NCBI RefSeq assembly: GCF_000816845.1
Contig: NZ_CP006877.1
Span: forward strand, 3,226,001-3,290,000
Length of the DNA stretch: 64,000 nt
Source: Rhizobium gallicum bv. gallicum R602sp
Lineage (GTDB): Bacteria > Pseudomonadota > Alphaproteobacteria > Rhizobiales > Rhizobiaceae
Direction of reading: 5' to 3'
The translations under genes were made by a program, and so were the position numbers. The notes below the pieces were generated by a model. That model had not been told where the DNA came from. It worked only from the letters and a program-made list of their open reading frames with translations, and did not search any database. Within the stretch, counting starts at the first letter, position 1; every line of letters begins with the position of its first letter. Below, in pieces: positions 53,789-61,837 of this stretch.

Positions 53789-54826
53789 CTATACTTGCCG
53801 AGCCTGCCGGACGATCGGCGCAACCTCGTTGCCCAGAAGCTCGATGGATTGCTTCATCGCTGCCGTGTCGAGAGAGGCTGTGCTCATCTGGAAGGTGATG
53901 CGCGAAACGCCGCCAAGCGTCTCGCTGGCCTGCAGCATCTTGGCTGCGACCGTCTTGGGGTCACCGATCAGGAATGTGCCCTCAGGACCTGCCATGGCGT
54001 CGAACTGCTGGCGCGTCGGCGGCGACCAGCCGCGCTCACGACCGATCTTCGTCGTCAGATACGCCCAGCCGGGAAAGAATGCGTCCTTGGCTGCAGTGTC
54101 TGTTTCTCCCACAAAGCCCATCGCGTGGACGCCCACCTTGAGCACATCGGGACTATGTCCCGCGCGGCTGCCGGCTTCGCGATAGAGATCGACAAGCGGA
54201 CGGAAGCGCTCGAAGCTGCCGCCGATGATGGCGATCATCAGCGGCAGGCCAAGCGCACCGGCGCGGGCAAAGGATTGCGGCGTGCCGCCGACCCCGATCC
54301 ATAATGGTAGCTGTGGTTGATGGGGACGCGGGAAAACACCTTGTCCTTTGAGGGCCGGACGGAAGCGACCTTCCCAAGTAACATTGGTTGTCTCGCCAAG
54401 CCTGAGCAACAGGTCGAGCTTCTCCGCAAAAAGGTCGTCATAGTCACGTGTGTCCAGACCGAACAGCGGATAGGCTTCCACGAAGGAACCTCGGCCGACA
54501 ACGACTTCCGCACGGCCTTTGGAAATCAGATCGAGAGTTGCGAATTCCTGAAAAACCCGCACCGGGTCGGCGGCGCTCAGAACGGTCACCGCACTCGTCA
54601 ATCTGATCCGGCCGGTCCGGGCCGCTGCCGCAGCCAGAATGACAGCCGGCGCGGAGTCGAGAAACTCCCCGCGATGATGCTCGCCTATGCCGAAGACATC
54701 GAGCCCGACGCGGTCCGCGACGACGACCTCCTCGATGAGGTCGGCCATACGCTCGGTCGCCGAAGGAAGCTTGCCTGTCGTCGGATCCGGGAGGATGGCA
54801 GCAAAACTGTCGATACCGATTTCCAT
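53789..54826 (-). CDS. LLM-class flavin-dependent oxidoreductase
   Basis: The product has 345 residues in the luciferase-like TIM-barrel family: 'MEIGIDSFAAILPDP', 'VFGIGEHHRGEFLDSAPAVIL' (key: GIGEHHR), 'RIRLTSAVTVLSAADPVRVFQEFATLD' (key: TSAVTVLSAADPVRV), and 'GRGSFVEAYPLFG'. These enzymes use FMNH2 or F420; in rhizobia FMN with a reductase is usual. They oxidise alkanesulfonates, aldehydes or other small organics. The FMN reductase at 35691-36263 is a possible supplier but is not adjacent. Downstream lies LysR paralogue 1. Confidence 0.93.
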   Translation of the reverse strand: MEIGIDSFAAILPDPTTGKLPSATERMADLIEEVVVADRVGLDVFGIGEHHRGEFLDSAPAVILAAAAARTGRIRLTSAVTVLSAADPVRVFQEFATLDLISKGRAEVVVGRGSFVEAYPLFGLDTRDYDDLFAEKLDLLLRLGETTNVTWEGRFRPALKGQGVFPRPHQPQLPLWIGVGGTPQSFARAGALGLPLMIAIIGGSFERFRPLVDLYREAGSRAGHSPDVLKVGVHAMGFVGETDTAAKDAFFPGWAYLTTKIGRERGWSPPTRQQFDAMAGPEGTFLIGDPKTVAAKMLQASETLGGVSRITFQMSTASLDTAAMKQSIELLGNEVAPIVRQARQV

Positions 54827-54872
54827 GAGAAGTCACCTGCGATTTGCGTGGTAGGCGCGGCGCCTGAGTTGC

Positions 54873-55259
54873 CTAGGACGTTGCCAATTGTGCCTGAAGC
54901 GTGCCTTCCTCGGGATCGAACATCGGCACGCCGCCAAGAGCCGCCGTAACCGGTACCTCGTCCTGCAACACGTCCCAATGCTCGGCCAGCTTGCCGTCTT
55001 CGACGCGGAAAAGATCGATCATCACTTGCGGCCCGTTTGACCAGCCGCGGATGCGCCCGTGGATGGCGACAAAATCGCCCTCGGCAACAATCAGGCCGGG
55101 CTCATAATAAACGTCTTGCGACAGACCGGCGACGAGCGCCTGCAAGGCACCGCGCCCCTGAGGAATGCTGGGATTGTGCTGAATGTAATCCGCAGCGTAG
55201 AGTCGCTCCACCGCCGACGCATCATGGCGCTGAAACAGGGAGGTCATCGCCCCGAGCAC
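54873..55259 (-). CDS. NTF2/SnoaL-like protein, perhaps 5'-truncated
   Basis: The product has at least 128 residues of the SnoaL-like cone fold: 'AMTSLFQRHDASAVERLYAADYIQHNP' (key: RHDASAVERLYAADYIQHNP), 'VAIHGRIRG', 'IDLFRVEDGKLAEHWDVLQ', the standard ending. Such proteins bind or rearrange small hydrophobic substrates. Family members usually begin 8-12 residues earlier ('..RNKALVL'); those codons are present upstream in frame but without a start, inside the end of the MoaF-like ORF. The gene may start at a GTG or ATG within the overlap, or may have been fused by deletion. Confidence 0.75.
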   Translation of the reverse strand: MLGAMTSLFQRHDASAVERLYAADYIQHNPSIPQGRGALQALVAGLSQDVYYEPGLIVAEGDFVAIHGRIRGWSNGPQVMIDLFRVEDGKLAEHWDVLQDEVPVTAALGGVPMFDPEEGTLQAQLATS

Positions 55260-55564
55260 CAGCGCCTTGTTGCGCGCTCCGGACGATCGTCGGGGACGCG
55301 GTCCGCTGGCCGAGTGACGACGATGGGACCGGTCATTCGTAGAAACTTGCCATCAGGCAGCGTGGCGAACGAGTGGACCAGACCACGGTCATAGTCCTGC
55401 ACATTCGTGACCGTCGCACCGTAATCGACGGTTTCGGTTCGGGCGAATAGCCCTTCCCTGATTTCGAACCTCAGTTGCGTGACTGAGAGTAGCGTCTGGC
55501 TGACTTTAAAATTCGGATAGGCGACATCCATCTCCTGTCCGATGGGAAAGTGCTCCACCGACAT
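55244..55564 (-). CDS. MoaF-like protein, probably damaged
   Basis: The product has 106 residues from MSVEHFPIGQEMDVAYPNF. The sequence 'EIREGLFARTETVDYGATV' and 'DYDRGLVHSFATLPDGKFLRM' (key: RGLVHSFATLPDGKFLRMTG) is of the calycin type seen in MoaF-related proteins. Some residues between these two segments seem to be missing (a 'VSWQE..' core strand is expected), and the C-terminal 20 residues lose similarity where the NTF2-like frame begins. It is therefore likely a damaged gene fused to its neighbour. Function unknown. Confidence 0.5.
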   Translation of the reverse strand: MSVEHFPIGQEMDVAYPNFKVSQTLLSVTQLRFEIREGLFARTETVDYGATVTNVQDYDRGLVHSFATLPDGKFLRMTGPIVVTRPADRVPDDRPERATRRWCSGR

Positions 55565-55757
55565 CTTTATTTGCTTTCCATGAGGCGATAGAGAACCAGG
55601 CTAAGCCCGGCCCCAGTCGCAAAGTGGTCATTGATTCGGGCCGGCCGCCCTGCATTCAGGCATGGGCAGCTGGCTTGTTGGGAGGGATGACGCAGTTCGA
55701 TAAGCAATCAGCATGTTCGCTGCGGATCGCTCAAGACTTTCGTCACCCCCGCCCGGA

Positions 55758-56411
55758 TCAGCCTGCGGTGCTCGGCACCGGCGTGTTGAGCAATTGCTGC
55801 TCCCACAAATAAGCGATGCCGCTACCACCGGCATGCTGCACGACCACGTCCGTTATCTTTACGGCAGTGTCCATCCGGGCCCAATCGCGCTGCCATTCGG
55901 ACGCAACCGCCAGCCACGTCATCATATTCGCGCCGGCTGCGATCATGCGGTGGATGGCGACCTCATGCGCTTCGACCGATGTGCCGCCCGATGCGTCTGT
56001 TACGACCGTTACATCCCAGCCTTCGCCGAGGGCCTGGATCGTCGGCATGGCGACGCAAACTTCAGTCCAGAGGCCGGCAATGATCAGCTGTTTGCGGCCG
56101 GTCGCCTTAACCGCATCCACTGTCGTCTTATCTTCCCACGTGTTAATGAACGTCCGGTCGATTATCTCCTGGCCTGGGAACACATCTGCGATTTGGGGGA
56201 ACAGGTTACCGCCCCGCTCGGCGATCACGGTGGTCAGGATCGTGGGGACGCCGAATGCCTTCGCTGCCTTAGCCAAACCTACAGTGTTGTTGATCACCAT
56301 CATCGGCTCGTGGCTGTTCACGTTTGCGAGCTGATAAGGCTGATGATCGATCAGGACGAGGACGGAATCTTCGGGGCGGAGAAGTGAGTCAAGGCCGTTA
56401 CGAAAGGTCAT
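55758..56411 (-). CDS. Isochorismatase-family cysteine hydrolase (YcaC-like)
   Basis: The product has 217 residues. The catalytic triad is visible: Asp in 'VLVLIDHQPYQLANV', Lys in 'NTWEDKTTVDAV' and Cys in 'LIIAGLWTEVCVAMP', with the preceding cis-peptide motif typical of the family. These enzymes cleave amides or ethers of small molecules; the YcaC-like group has no certain substrate. It is divergent from LysR paralogue 2 with about 150 bp between, so it is a probable target of that regulator. Confidence 0.92.
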   Translation of the reverse strand: MTFRNGLDSLLRPEDSVLVLIDHQPYQLANVNSHEPMMVINNTVGLAKAAKAFGVPTILTTVIAERGGNLFPQIADVFPGQEIIDRTFINTWEDKTTVDAVKATGRKQLIIAGLWTEVCVAMPTIQALGEGWDVTVVTDASGGTSVEAHEVAIHRMIAAGANMMTWLAVASEWQRDWARMDTAVKITDVVVQHAGGSGIAYLWEQQLLNTPVPSTAG

Positions 56412-56536
56412 GGTTTCATCCTATGTTGGCGGTTTATTGAAGCGCGTTTGCTCAAAAGACATGCGCCCTCCGAGGCGCTGCCGCGGCACGAAACTTGTCA
56501 TTCCTGTTTGTGATGCGGTAGTCCTCGCCTGTGCTA

Positions 56537-56559
56537 AGCTGTGTCGCAGAATGAGGAAC
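56537..56559 (+). promoter_or_regulatory. Leader motif of LysR paralogue 2
   Basis: AGCTGTGTCGCA followed by GAATGAGGAAC, ending 5 bp before the GTG start. AGGAAC might double as the ribosome-binding site. A near copy lies at 52832-52854 and a weaker one at 53758-53781. The divergent isochorismatase gene shares this intergenic region. Confidence 0.5.
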
Positions 56560-56564
56560 ACTGA

Positions 56565-57461
56565 GTGGATATCGAAGATCTCCGGACATTCGTCGAAGTA
56601 GCTGATGCGGGAGGCGTCACCTCAGCCGCGCTGCGGCTTGGCATCTCCAAGTCGATGGTCAGCCGACGGCTCATGCGGCTCGAAGCGGAGCTTGGTGTCC
56701 AACTCCTTGCCCGATCCACCCGCGGGGCTTCCCTGACCGAGGCCGGCGCAACCTTCCGGGACTATGCAGCCAGGGTTTCCGCCGAGATCGATGTGGCCAG
56801 GGAAACAATTGTGCCCGCCGGTGAGCTCCGCGGCCGCCTCAGGGTTGCCGCGCCGCTTTCCTTCGGTCCGACGCATTTCGCCGCGGTGATTGCGCAAATG
56901 GCACGCCGCCATCCTCATCTCCAGATCCAGACCTGTTACAGTGATCGTTTCGTGGATCTGATCGCGGAAGGCTATGATTGTGCGATCCGCGTTGGCACAC
57001 TTCAGGACTCCAGCCTGATCGCAAGACGCGTCGGTCCCCTCTATGGGAGTTTCGTTGCAAGCCCGGACTATATCAAAGCCCATGGCTCTCCGGAGACACC
57101 GGACGAGCTTGTCGCCCATCAGGCTCTTATGCAGGGAACGGAAACCTGGCAAGTGATGGATGGAGACAAGGTGATAACCGTTCGCCCACAGGGACGCTTC
57201 AAGGCCGACAACGGGGTTGCTCTCGCTGTCGCCGCAGTAGCCGGTTTGGGTATCGCCGCGCTACCTGACGAGCTTATAAAAGATTATCTGGCCTCAGGCG
57301 AGTTGGTTCCGGTCATGAAACGCCATCCACCAACCCCGATCGGGATATATGTCGTCAGACCGCCCGGGCAGCATCCTGCAAGAAAAGTCCGGGTGCTGAC
57401 CGAAATGCTGATCGAGTGCTTCGACCATGGCCCGGCATTGCCGAAAACAGCTTACCCGTAG
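56565..57461 (+). CDS. LysR-family regulator, paralogue 2
   Basis: Started at a GTG directly after the leader motif the product has 298 residues and begins (M)DIEDLRTFVEVADAGGVTS, aligning without gaps with paralogue 1 (MDIEDLRTFVEVADAGGVSP). HTH: 'RLGISKSMVSRRLMRLE'. Effector domain: 'CYSDRFVDLIAEGYDCAIRVG' (key: FVDLIAEGYDCAIRVG) and 'GLGIAALPDELI'. It probably regulates the divergent isochorismatase gene and itself. Confidence 0.93.
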   Translation: MDIEDLRTFVEVADAGGVTSAALRLGISKSMVSRRLMRLEAELGVQLLARSTRGASLTEAGATFRDYAARVSAEIDVARETIVPAGELRGRLRVAAPLSFGPTHFAAVIAQMARRHPHLQIQTCYSDRFVDLIAEGYDCAIRVGTLQDSSLIARRVGPLYGSFVASPDYIKAHGSPETPDELVAHQALMQGTETWQVMDGDKVITVRPQGRFKADNGVALAVAAVAGLGIAALPDELIKDYLASGELVPVMKRHPPTPIGIYVVRPPGQHPARKVRVLTEMLIECFDHGPALPKTAYP

Positions 57462-57469
57462 TATCGCGG

Positions 57470-57700
57470 CACTCTTCCCAACGACGTCCGCGATGCCTCG
57501 GCTAGCGATCAGCAACGGTTGTCGTTCGCTGCCACCGGCTACGGCGATGACGATCGCCCCTGCGCCACGCGCCATTTGGATGGCCGCCAGACCGACACCG
57601 CCGGCGGCAGGCTGAATCAGGACTGTTTCTTTTTCGCCCAAGCCGCCTTTGGTACCCTTGGCACCGTTGAGCAGCCGCCTCAAATGATAGCTGGCGAGCG
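57470..57700 (-). pseudogene. Zinc-binding dehydrogenase/quinone oxidoreductase fragment
   Basis: The frame reads 'KETVLIQPAAGGVGLAAIQMA' (key: AAGGVGLAAIQMARGAGA) and 'VIAVAGGSERQPLLIASRGIA', the NADP-binding core of quinone oxidoreductases of the MDR superfamily. The catalytic N-terminal domain and the C-terminal half are absent. It lies between the LysR gene and the toxin gene, and is a remnant of a lost gene. Confidence 0.7.
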
Positions 57701-57748
57701 GATCATCGGAGTGCATGCCAACCAGCGCGGATTGATGTACGAGACGTG

Positions 57749-58039
57749 TCAAAACGTCTGCGGCCAGCGCTGATGCGCATGCATGACGGTGATAATCTCG
57801 ATGTCCCGACTGACGCGGTACGGGATGATGTACGGAATATCCGCCAGCACGATTTCACGGGTGCCCTTGATGCGACCCGGCCGCCCGCTTGCAGGCAGTT
57901 CCGCCAACATATCCACGGCCGTCACGATCCTCGCGACCACGCGCGCCGCCGCATCGGGATTGTCCTGCTCGATATGAGCGCCGATTTCATCAAGCCGCCG
58001 CAACGCCCGAAGCGTCCAGCGAATGCGTTTTCCGCTCAT
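57749..58039 (-). CDS. RelE/ParE-family toxin
   Basis: The product has 96 residues: 'RWTLRALRRLDEIGAHIEQDNPDAA', as in ParE toxins (key: RALRRLDEIGAHIEQDNPDAA), 'LPASGRPGRIKGTREIVL', 'PYIIPYRVSRDIEIITVMHAHQRWP' (key: IPYRVSRDIEIITVMHAHQRWP). ParE toxins poison DNA gyrase, while close RelE relatives cleave mRNA; the family cannot settle which here. Its start overlaps the antitoxin stop by 4 bp. Confidence 0.9.
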   Translation of the reverse strand: MSGKRIRWTLRALRRLDEIGAHIEQDNPDAAARVVARIVTAVDMLAELPASGRPGRIKGTREIVLADIPYIIPYRVSRDIEIITVMHAHQRWPQTF

Positions 58040-58284
58040 GATTGACGGGCGGACTTGACGTATTTTCCGACAACCTTCGCCACATCATCATCGCTGGCGA
58101 ATTCGCCCCGATCGGCCTCAGCCAACCCGGCTTCGATCTCAGTAAGCTGCCATTCCTGTTGCTCAACGAAAGCCTCGATGGCTTCGGCAGCCATGTAGGA
58201 GCGGGAGCGATCCAGCTTTTCGGCAAGCTGATCCAGTTTGCTGGCGGTTTCATCCTTCACACGCACGGTAAACGCTGCGGTCAT
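58036..58284 (-). CDS. Ribbon-helix-helix antitoxin (CopG/ParD type)
   Basis: The product has 82 residues from MTAAFTVRVKDETASKLDQL; RHH motif 'FTVRVKDETASKLDQLAEKLDRSRSYMAAEAIEAFV' (key: LDRSRSYMAAEAIEAF). The C-terminal half is acidic and binds the toxin. Upstream, the palindrome ATTGGTGAACCAAT with flanking TGGTTCG boxes is a likely operator for autoregulation by the antitoxin or the complex. Confidence 0.9.
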   Translation of the reverse strand: MTAAFTVRVKDETASKLDQLAEKLDRSRSYMAAEAIEAFVEQQEWQLTEIEAGLAEADRGEFASDDDVAKVVGKYVKSARQS

Positions 58285-58315
58285 GGCATCTGACTTTCCT
58301 TGGTTCGCTTTGATT

Positions 58316-58329
58316 ATTGGTGAACCAAT
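58316..58329. promoter_or_regulatory. Toxin-antitoxin operator
   Basis: ATTGGTGAACCAAT is a perfect palindrome (6-bp arms, GA centre), flanked by the related boxes TTGGTTCG (58300-58307) and TGGTTCG (58331-58337). It lies 32 bp upstream of the antitoxin start, where the RHH protein would bind and repress. Confidence 0.6.
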
Positions 58330-58382
58330 GTGGTTCGTCAAGGTTCTGCTCACGAGAGAGGACTTTCATTGAGGTGAATAAC

Positions 58383-58409
58383 CCGACCACACCGGAACGG
58401 TGTGGTCGG
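58383..58409. repeat. Strong hairpin with 12-bp perfect arms
   Basis: CCGACCACACCG pairs with CGGTGTGGTCGG around GAA. It lies between the toxin-antitoxin operator and the integrase 3' end, both on the minus strand. There is no T-run, so it may act as a bidirectional attenuator or terminator of the integrase transcript. Confidence 0.55.
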
Positions 58410-58495
58410 ATTGAGAGAAGGCTGAACCTTCTATGGCGCCCCGCCAAGCGGGTTGTGGAGCCTCGGTGCCGTGGAAGGACGGCGGTGCCGTCGCC

Positions 58496-58808
58496 CTATT
58501 TTCCCTTCCGATCGCGGCTCGCCCGCCGGGGCTTACGCGCGTTGATGACGGAAGCGTCCAATGTGGTCTTGATATGCGCCGCGTAGAACTTCTCGATCAT
58601 TTCGACGCTCGTGCAGCAGTTTTTGGCAATAGCGTAGACGTCTGCACCTTCCATGAGCCGAAGGCAGATATAGGTGTGACGTAGGCTGCAGGCTGTCCGA
58701 GGTTTGCCATCACGGTCCAGCTTGAGATGCTGCGCACAAGAAGATTGTTGAACATCCTGAGATAATTGCCGGGAAGAGCAGATCAGTCGGCGCCGGAAGC
58801 TCTCCGTC
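58496..58808 (-). pseudogene. Phage-type integrase, 3' part, left of IS66
   Basis: Minus-strand frame: 'LPAPTDLLFP', then shifts, then 'HLKLDRDGKPRTACSLRHTYI' (key: RTACSLRHTYICLRLMEGAD), 'NCCTSVEMIEKFYAAHIKTTLD', stop. The catalytic Arg of RHT and the nucleophile Tyr of FYAAH are visible. The preceding part of the gene lies at 61321-61530 on the other side of IS66. At least two frameshifts in this fragment show that it was or became inactive independently of the IS. Confidence 0.8.
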
Positions 58809-58829
58809 GTAAGCGGTGAACTGAGACCG

Positions 58830-60458
58830 TTACTTCTGGAAGTTCCAAGGCATAAGGGCGTCGATCTCGCTCGATGGCCAACCCGCGGCGATGCGTTCGA
58901 GGGTCTGCGTTAGCCAAGCGAGCGGATCAACACCGTTCATTTTGGCCGTTTGAATGAGAGTTGAGATCGTCGCCCAAGTCCGGCCGCCGCCGGCATTACC
59001 CGCGAACAGACTATTCTTGCGAACGATTGCCTGGGGCCTGATCGCCCGTTCGACGATGTTGGAGTCGATTTCGATGCGACCGTCGTGAAGGAATTGCTCG
59101 AAGGCTTCCTGTCGATGAAGGGAATAGCGAATGGCCTCGGCGAGCTTTGACTTTCCAGAGATACGGGGCAGCGTGTCCTGCCAAAGCTTGTAGAGATCGG
59201 CAACGACTGCAGCGGAGGCCTCCTGGCGGGCGGCCACGCGGACATCGGGGCTTTGTCCGCGCACCTTTTCCTCGATGGCCCACAGCGCGCCCATCTTTTC
59301 GATCGTCGCCGTTGCCACCTTGGAACTGTCGCTCGCATGAAGTTCGTAAAACCGGCGGCGACTGTGCGCCCAACACCCAGCCAATAGCGCGCCGTCGTTT
59401 CCCCGGTCAGGTCGGGCGACGCGGTTGTAAGCAGTGTAGCCATCGATCTGCAGGATGCCGCGATAGCCGTCGAGATGCCGCGCGACACAATCACCGGATC
59501 GACTGTCTTCAAAGCGATAGGCAACCATCGGCGGTCCACTGCCACCGAACGGTCGGTCGTCCCGTGCGTACGCCCATAGATACGCTGTCTTTGCCGACCC
59601 CGATCCAGGAACAAGTGTGGGCAATGTCGTCTCGTCGGCAAAGATTCGTTCGCCTCGTTTAATCTGGCCGAAGGTGTAGTCTGCAAGGATCTCAAGTTCG
59701 AACCCGAGCTTGCCCATCCACCGCGCCATGATTCCGCGGTCGACGTCGACATGGTCGCGCAGGAAGATCGCTTCCTGCCGATAAAGCGGCAAGCCATCAC
59801 CATATTTGGAGACCGCGATATAGGCGAGCAACGCTTCCGTTGGAATGCCGCTTTCTACGATATGCGCCGGTGCCAACGCCTGGATGACACCGTCCTCGTT
59901 CTTGAAGGCATACTTCGGGCGGTGCGTGACGATCACCCGGAACTTCGGTGGAATGACATCAAGCCGCTCGGAGGTATCTTCACCGATCAGGATCTTCTGT
60001 TTGCCAGCATGCTCAGGAAGCTCGTCCGGCTCGATCACCACATGGATACGTTCCAGATGCGGTGGGAAGCCCTTGCGCGGACGGGGTGCACGTTTTGCAG
60101 CGCCTGGACCTCTTCCTTTTTCGACCAACGCCTGGATGGCGGCAATGCCGGTCTCGATCTCTTCGAAGACAAACGCACCTTGCTCGTCGAGATCCGCGTC
60201 GATGTTCTTGCTCTGCTTTTCCGAGCGTCTTCCATAGCGGTAACGGTCGAAGGCTTTGAGAACCTGCTTCAGCTTGGCGATCTGTTCGTCAGCATCGGCA
60301 TTGCGGGCTTTCAGATCAGCGACTTCACTCTCCAGAGCGTCGGCGCGCGCAGCCTTTTCGGCGATCGCCAGGATCATGGCTTTCAGCGCATCAACGTCAT
60401 CGGGAAGGTCGAGATCAGCTGGCGTCATGCCTGCGAATAGAGCATATTTTGCTGACAA
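58830..60458 (-). CDS. tnpC: IS66 transposase TnpC
   Basis: The product has 542 residues. N-terminal helical region with coiled coil ('ALESEVADLKARNADADEQIA'-type), Zn-binding region with 'IHVVIEPDELPEH', and the DDE transposase domain with 'FADETTLPTLVPGSG', 'QIDGYTAYN' and 'LAGCWAHSRRRFYELH' (key: CWAHSRRRFYELH). The C-terminal IS66 domain ends with 'WPSSEIDALMPWNF'. TnpC catalyses transposition together with TnpA and TnpB. Intact. Confidence 0.95.
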   Translation of the reverse strand: MSAKYALFAGMTPADLDLPDDVDALKAMILAIAEKAARADALESEVADLKARNADADEQIAKLKQVLKAFDRYRYGRRSEKQSKNIDADLDEQGAFVFEEIETGIAAIQALVEKGRGPGAAKRAPRPRKGFPPHLERIHVVIEPDELPEHAGKQKILIGEDTSERLDVIPPKFRVIVTHRPKYAFKNEDGVIQALAPAHIVESGIPTEALLAYIAVSKYGDGLPLYRQEAIFLRDHVDVDRGIMARWMGKLGFELEILADYTFGQIKRGERIFADETTLPTLVPGSGSAKTAYLWAYARDDRPFGGSGPPMVAYRFEDSRSGDCVARHLDGYRGILQIDGYTAYNRVARPDRGNDGALLAGCWAHSRRRFYELHASDSSKVATATIEKMGALWAIEEKVRGQSPDVRVAARQEASAAVVADLYKLWQDTLPRISGKSKLAEAIRYSLHRQEAFEQFLHDGRIEIDSNIVERAIRPQAIVRKNSLFAGNAGGGRTWATISTLIQTAKMNGVDPLAWLTQTLERIAAGWPSSEIDALMPWNFQK

Positions 60459-60502
60459 TTTCCCGCAGTTTCAGAAGCCTGATTCACTCTGCCGCAGGGC
60501 TT

Positions 60503-60847
60503 TTACCCAGCAAATTCCGGCCGTTTCACTGCAACGGTACGGACACGTTTCCAGTCCATCCCGTCAACGAGGGCAAGGAGCTGCGCGTGATTGAGCTGCA
60601 CACGGGCAGGCCCGATCTTTGGCCAAACGAACCGATTTTTTTCCAGACGCTTCGAATAGAGGCACACACCGGAACCATCCCACCAAGCGATCTTAATTCT
60701 GTCTGCTCTCTTGGCGCGAAAGACATAGAGCGCTCCGCTGAATGGATCGTTGCCAGCATCGCGCACCAGCGACAGAAGGCTATCGGGACCTTTGCGGAAG
60801 TCCACCGGGTGGCTTGCAAGAAACACCTTCGCACCGGCCGGGATCAT
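60503..60847 (-). CDS. tnpB: IS66 Orf2 protein TnpB
   Basis: The product has 114 residues: 'MIPAGAKVFLASHPVDFRKG' and 'YVFRAKRADRIKIAWWDGSGVCL' (key: RAKRADRIKIAWWDGSG), the IS66 Orf2 signature. It is required for transposition but its biochemical action is not settled. It overlaps tnpA by 4 bp, and 44 bp separate it from tnpC. Confidence 0.93.
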   Translation of the reverse strand: MIPAGAKVFLASHPVDFRKGPDSLLSLVRDAGNDPFSGALYVFRAKRADRIKIAWWDGSGVCLYSKRLEKNRFVWPKIGPARVQLNHAQLLALVDGMDWKRVRTVAVKRPEFAG

Positions 60848-61233
60848 GCGGAGCGCACCGCACGGATCACCCGAACAAGATGAGCCTCATCGGTCTCGGC
60901 AGCTGTGCGGATTACCGCATCACCGATGATGATGTCGACCCCGGAATAATTGCTGGATGATGGTGTCGGTAAGAGACCGGCGGTTTCATCCGCCGGCAAA
61001 GCCGCGGCTCGCAGCCGGGCATTGCGCCGCCATGTAAATAATTGTGACGGATCAACGCCGATGCGCCGGGCTATCGCCGAAACGCTCGCGCCCGGCTGCA
61101 TCGTCTCAGCGACCGCCTGCGCCTTAAACTCGTCCGACCATTGCCGCCGGACTTGCCTCGGCGCACCTTCCAGAGGACTGGCGACAGCTTCAATCATATG
61201 GAAAGTTCTATGTTCAGACATAGGAGCAGACAT
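60844..61233 (-). CDS. tnpA: IS66 Orf1 protein TnpA
   Basis: The product has 129 residues (an internal start at MSEHRTFHMIEAV is equally likely). The HTH reads 'RQWSDEFKAQAVAETMQPGA', 'VSAIARRIGVDPSQLFTWRR' as in IS3/IS911 OrfA-like and IS66 TnpA proteins. It probably binds the IS ends. It precedes and overlaps tnpB. Confidence 0.92.
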   Translation of the reverse strand: MSAPMSEHRTFHMIEAVASPLEGAPRQVRRQWSDEFKAQAVAETMQPGASVSAIARRIGVDPSQLFTWRRNARLRAAALPADETAGLLPTPSSSNYSGVDIIIGDAVIRTAAETDEAHLVRVIRAVRSA

Positions 61234-61320
61234 AGAAGTTCACGCCCGAGTTCATTCATTCAGCAGTATCAATAAATCCACCAAAGTGCCTTCGCCAGAT
61301 GGGATAGATTCACCGCTTAC

Positions 61321-61530
61321 TCTCCGTCTTCCGATTTGCCATATCCCCGCACTGGCTTCAACCGATCGCGCAGGCGCTCATAAGGCTTCACCGCACCCGG
61401 CATGGACTTGCACCAGCCAATACCGCGCTTCCCGCGCACTTCAATTTCTGATATCCGCTGGCGGCTATCGGCGTCTTCGACAACGGTAATGTCCCGGTGC
61501 TGGCCCCTGCTTGTTTTCCGTTTTCGATAT
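61321..61530 (-). pseudogene. Phage-type integrase, middle part, right of IS66
   Basis: Minus-strand frame: 'RDITVVEDADSRQRISEIEVR' (key: EDADSRQRISEIEVRGKRG), 'GWCKSMPGAVKPYERLRDRLK', 'GKSED'. Joining this to the left fragment across one copy of the target duplication keeps the frame (KSED-GE-LPAPTD), which shows that IS66 inserted into this gene. The N-terminal arm- and core-binding domains are missing; only about 130 bp separate the fragment from the tRNA-fMet terminator. Confidence 0.78.
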
Positions 61531-61608
61531 GGGAACAGGGAATCACGACATCAAGGAACGGTCACCCCCCAGTTTTGTGCAAGTCCGTGTGTGAGGGGAT
61601 TTGGAACG

Positions 61609-61638
61609 CAAAAAGGGCTCCGAGTTTCCTCGGAGCCC
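61609..61638 (-). terminator. Terminator of the rRNA operon
   Basis: On the minus strand GGGCTCCGAG, loop GAAA, CTCGGAGCCC, then TTTTTG. A 10-bp perfect stem with a T-run, 20 bp downstream of tRNA-fMet. Confidence 0.93.
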
Positions 61639-61658
61639 ATTGAGTTTGTTATAATCGT

Positions 61659-61735
<77 letters not shown>

Positions 61736-61837
61736 TTATTTTGATTGAGCGGAACGGACCGCTTGATTTGCGGCCGGTTTATCTGGCTTATTGCCGTTTT
61801 ATTGTTTTGAGAAGATTTTGATTTGTTGCGTTTCGCA

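Larger units (their letters stand above)
58809..61320 (-). mobile_element. Complete IS66-family insertion sequence
   Basis: The ends are the 12-bp perfect inverted repeats GTAAGCGGTGAA (58809-58820) and TTCACCGCTTAC (61309-61320). The 8-bp direct repeat TCTCCGTC flanks both sides (58801-58808 and 61321-61328), as expected for IS66 target duplication. It holds tnpA, tnpB and tnpC in the family order, all with intact frames, so it is probably recent and active. It interrupts a phage-type integrase. Confidence 0.95.
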
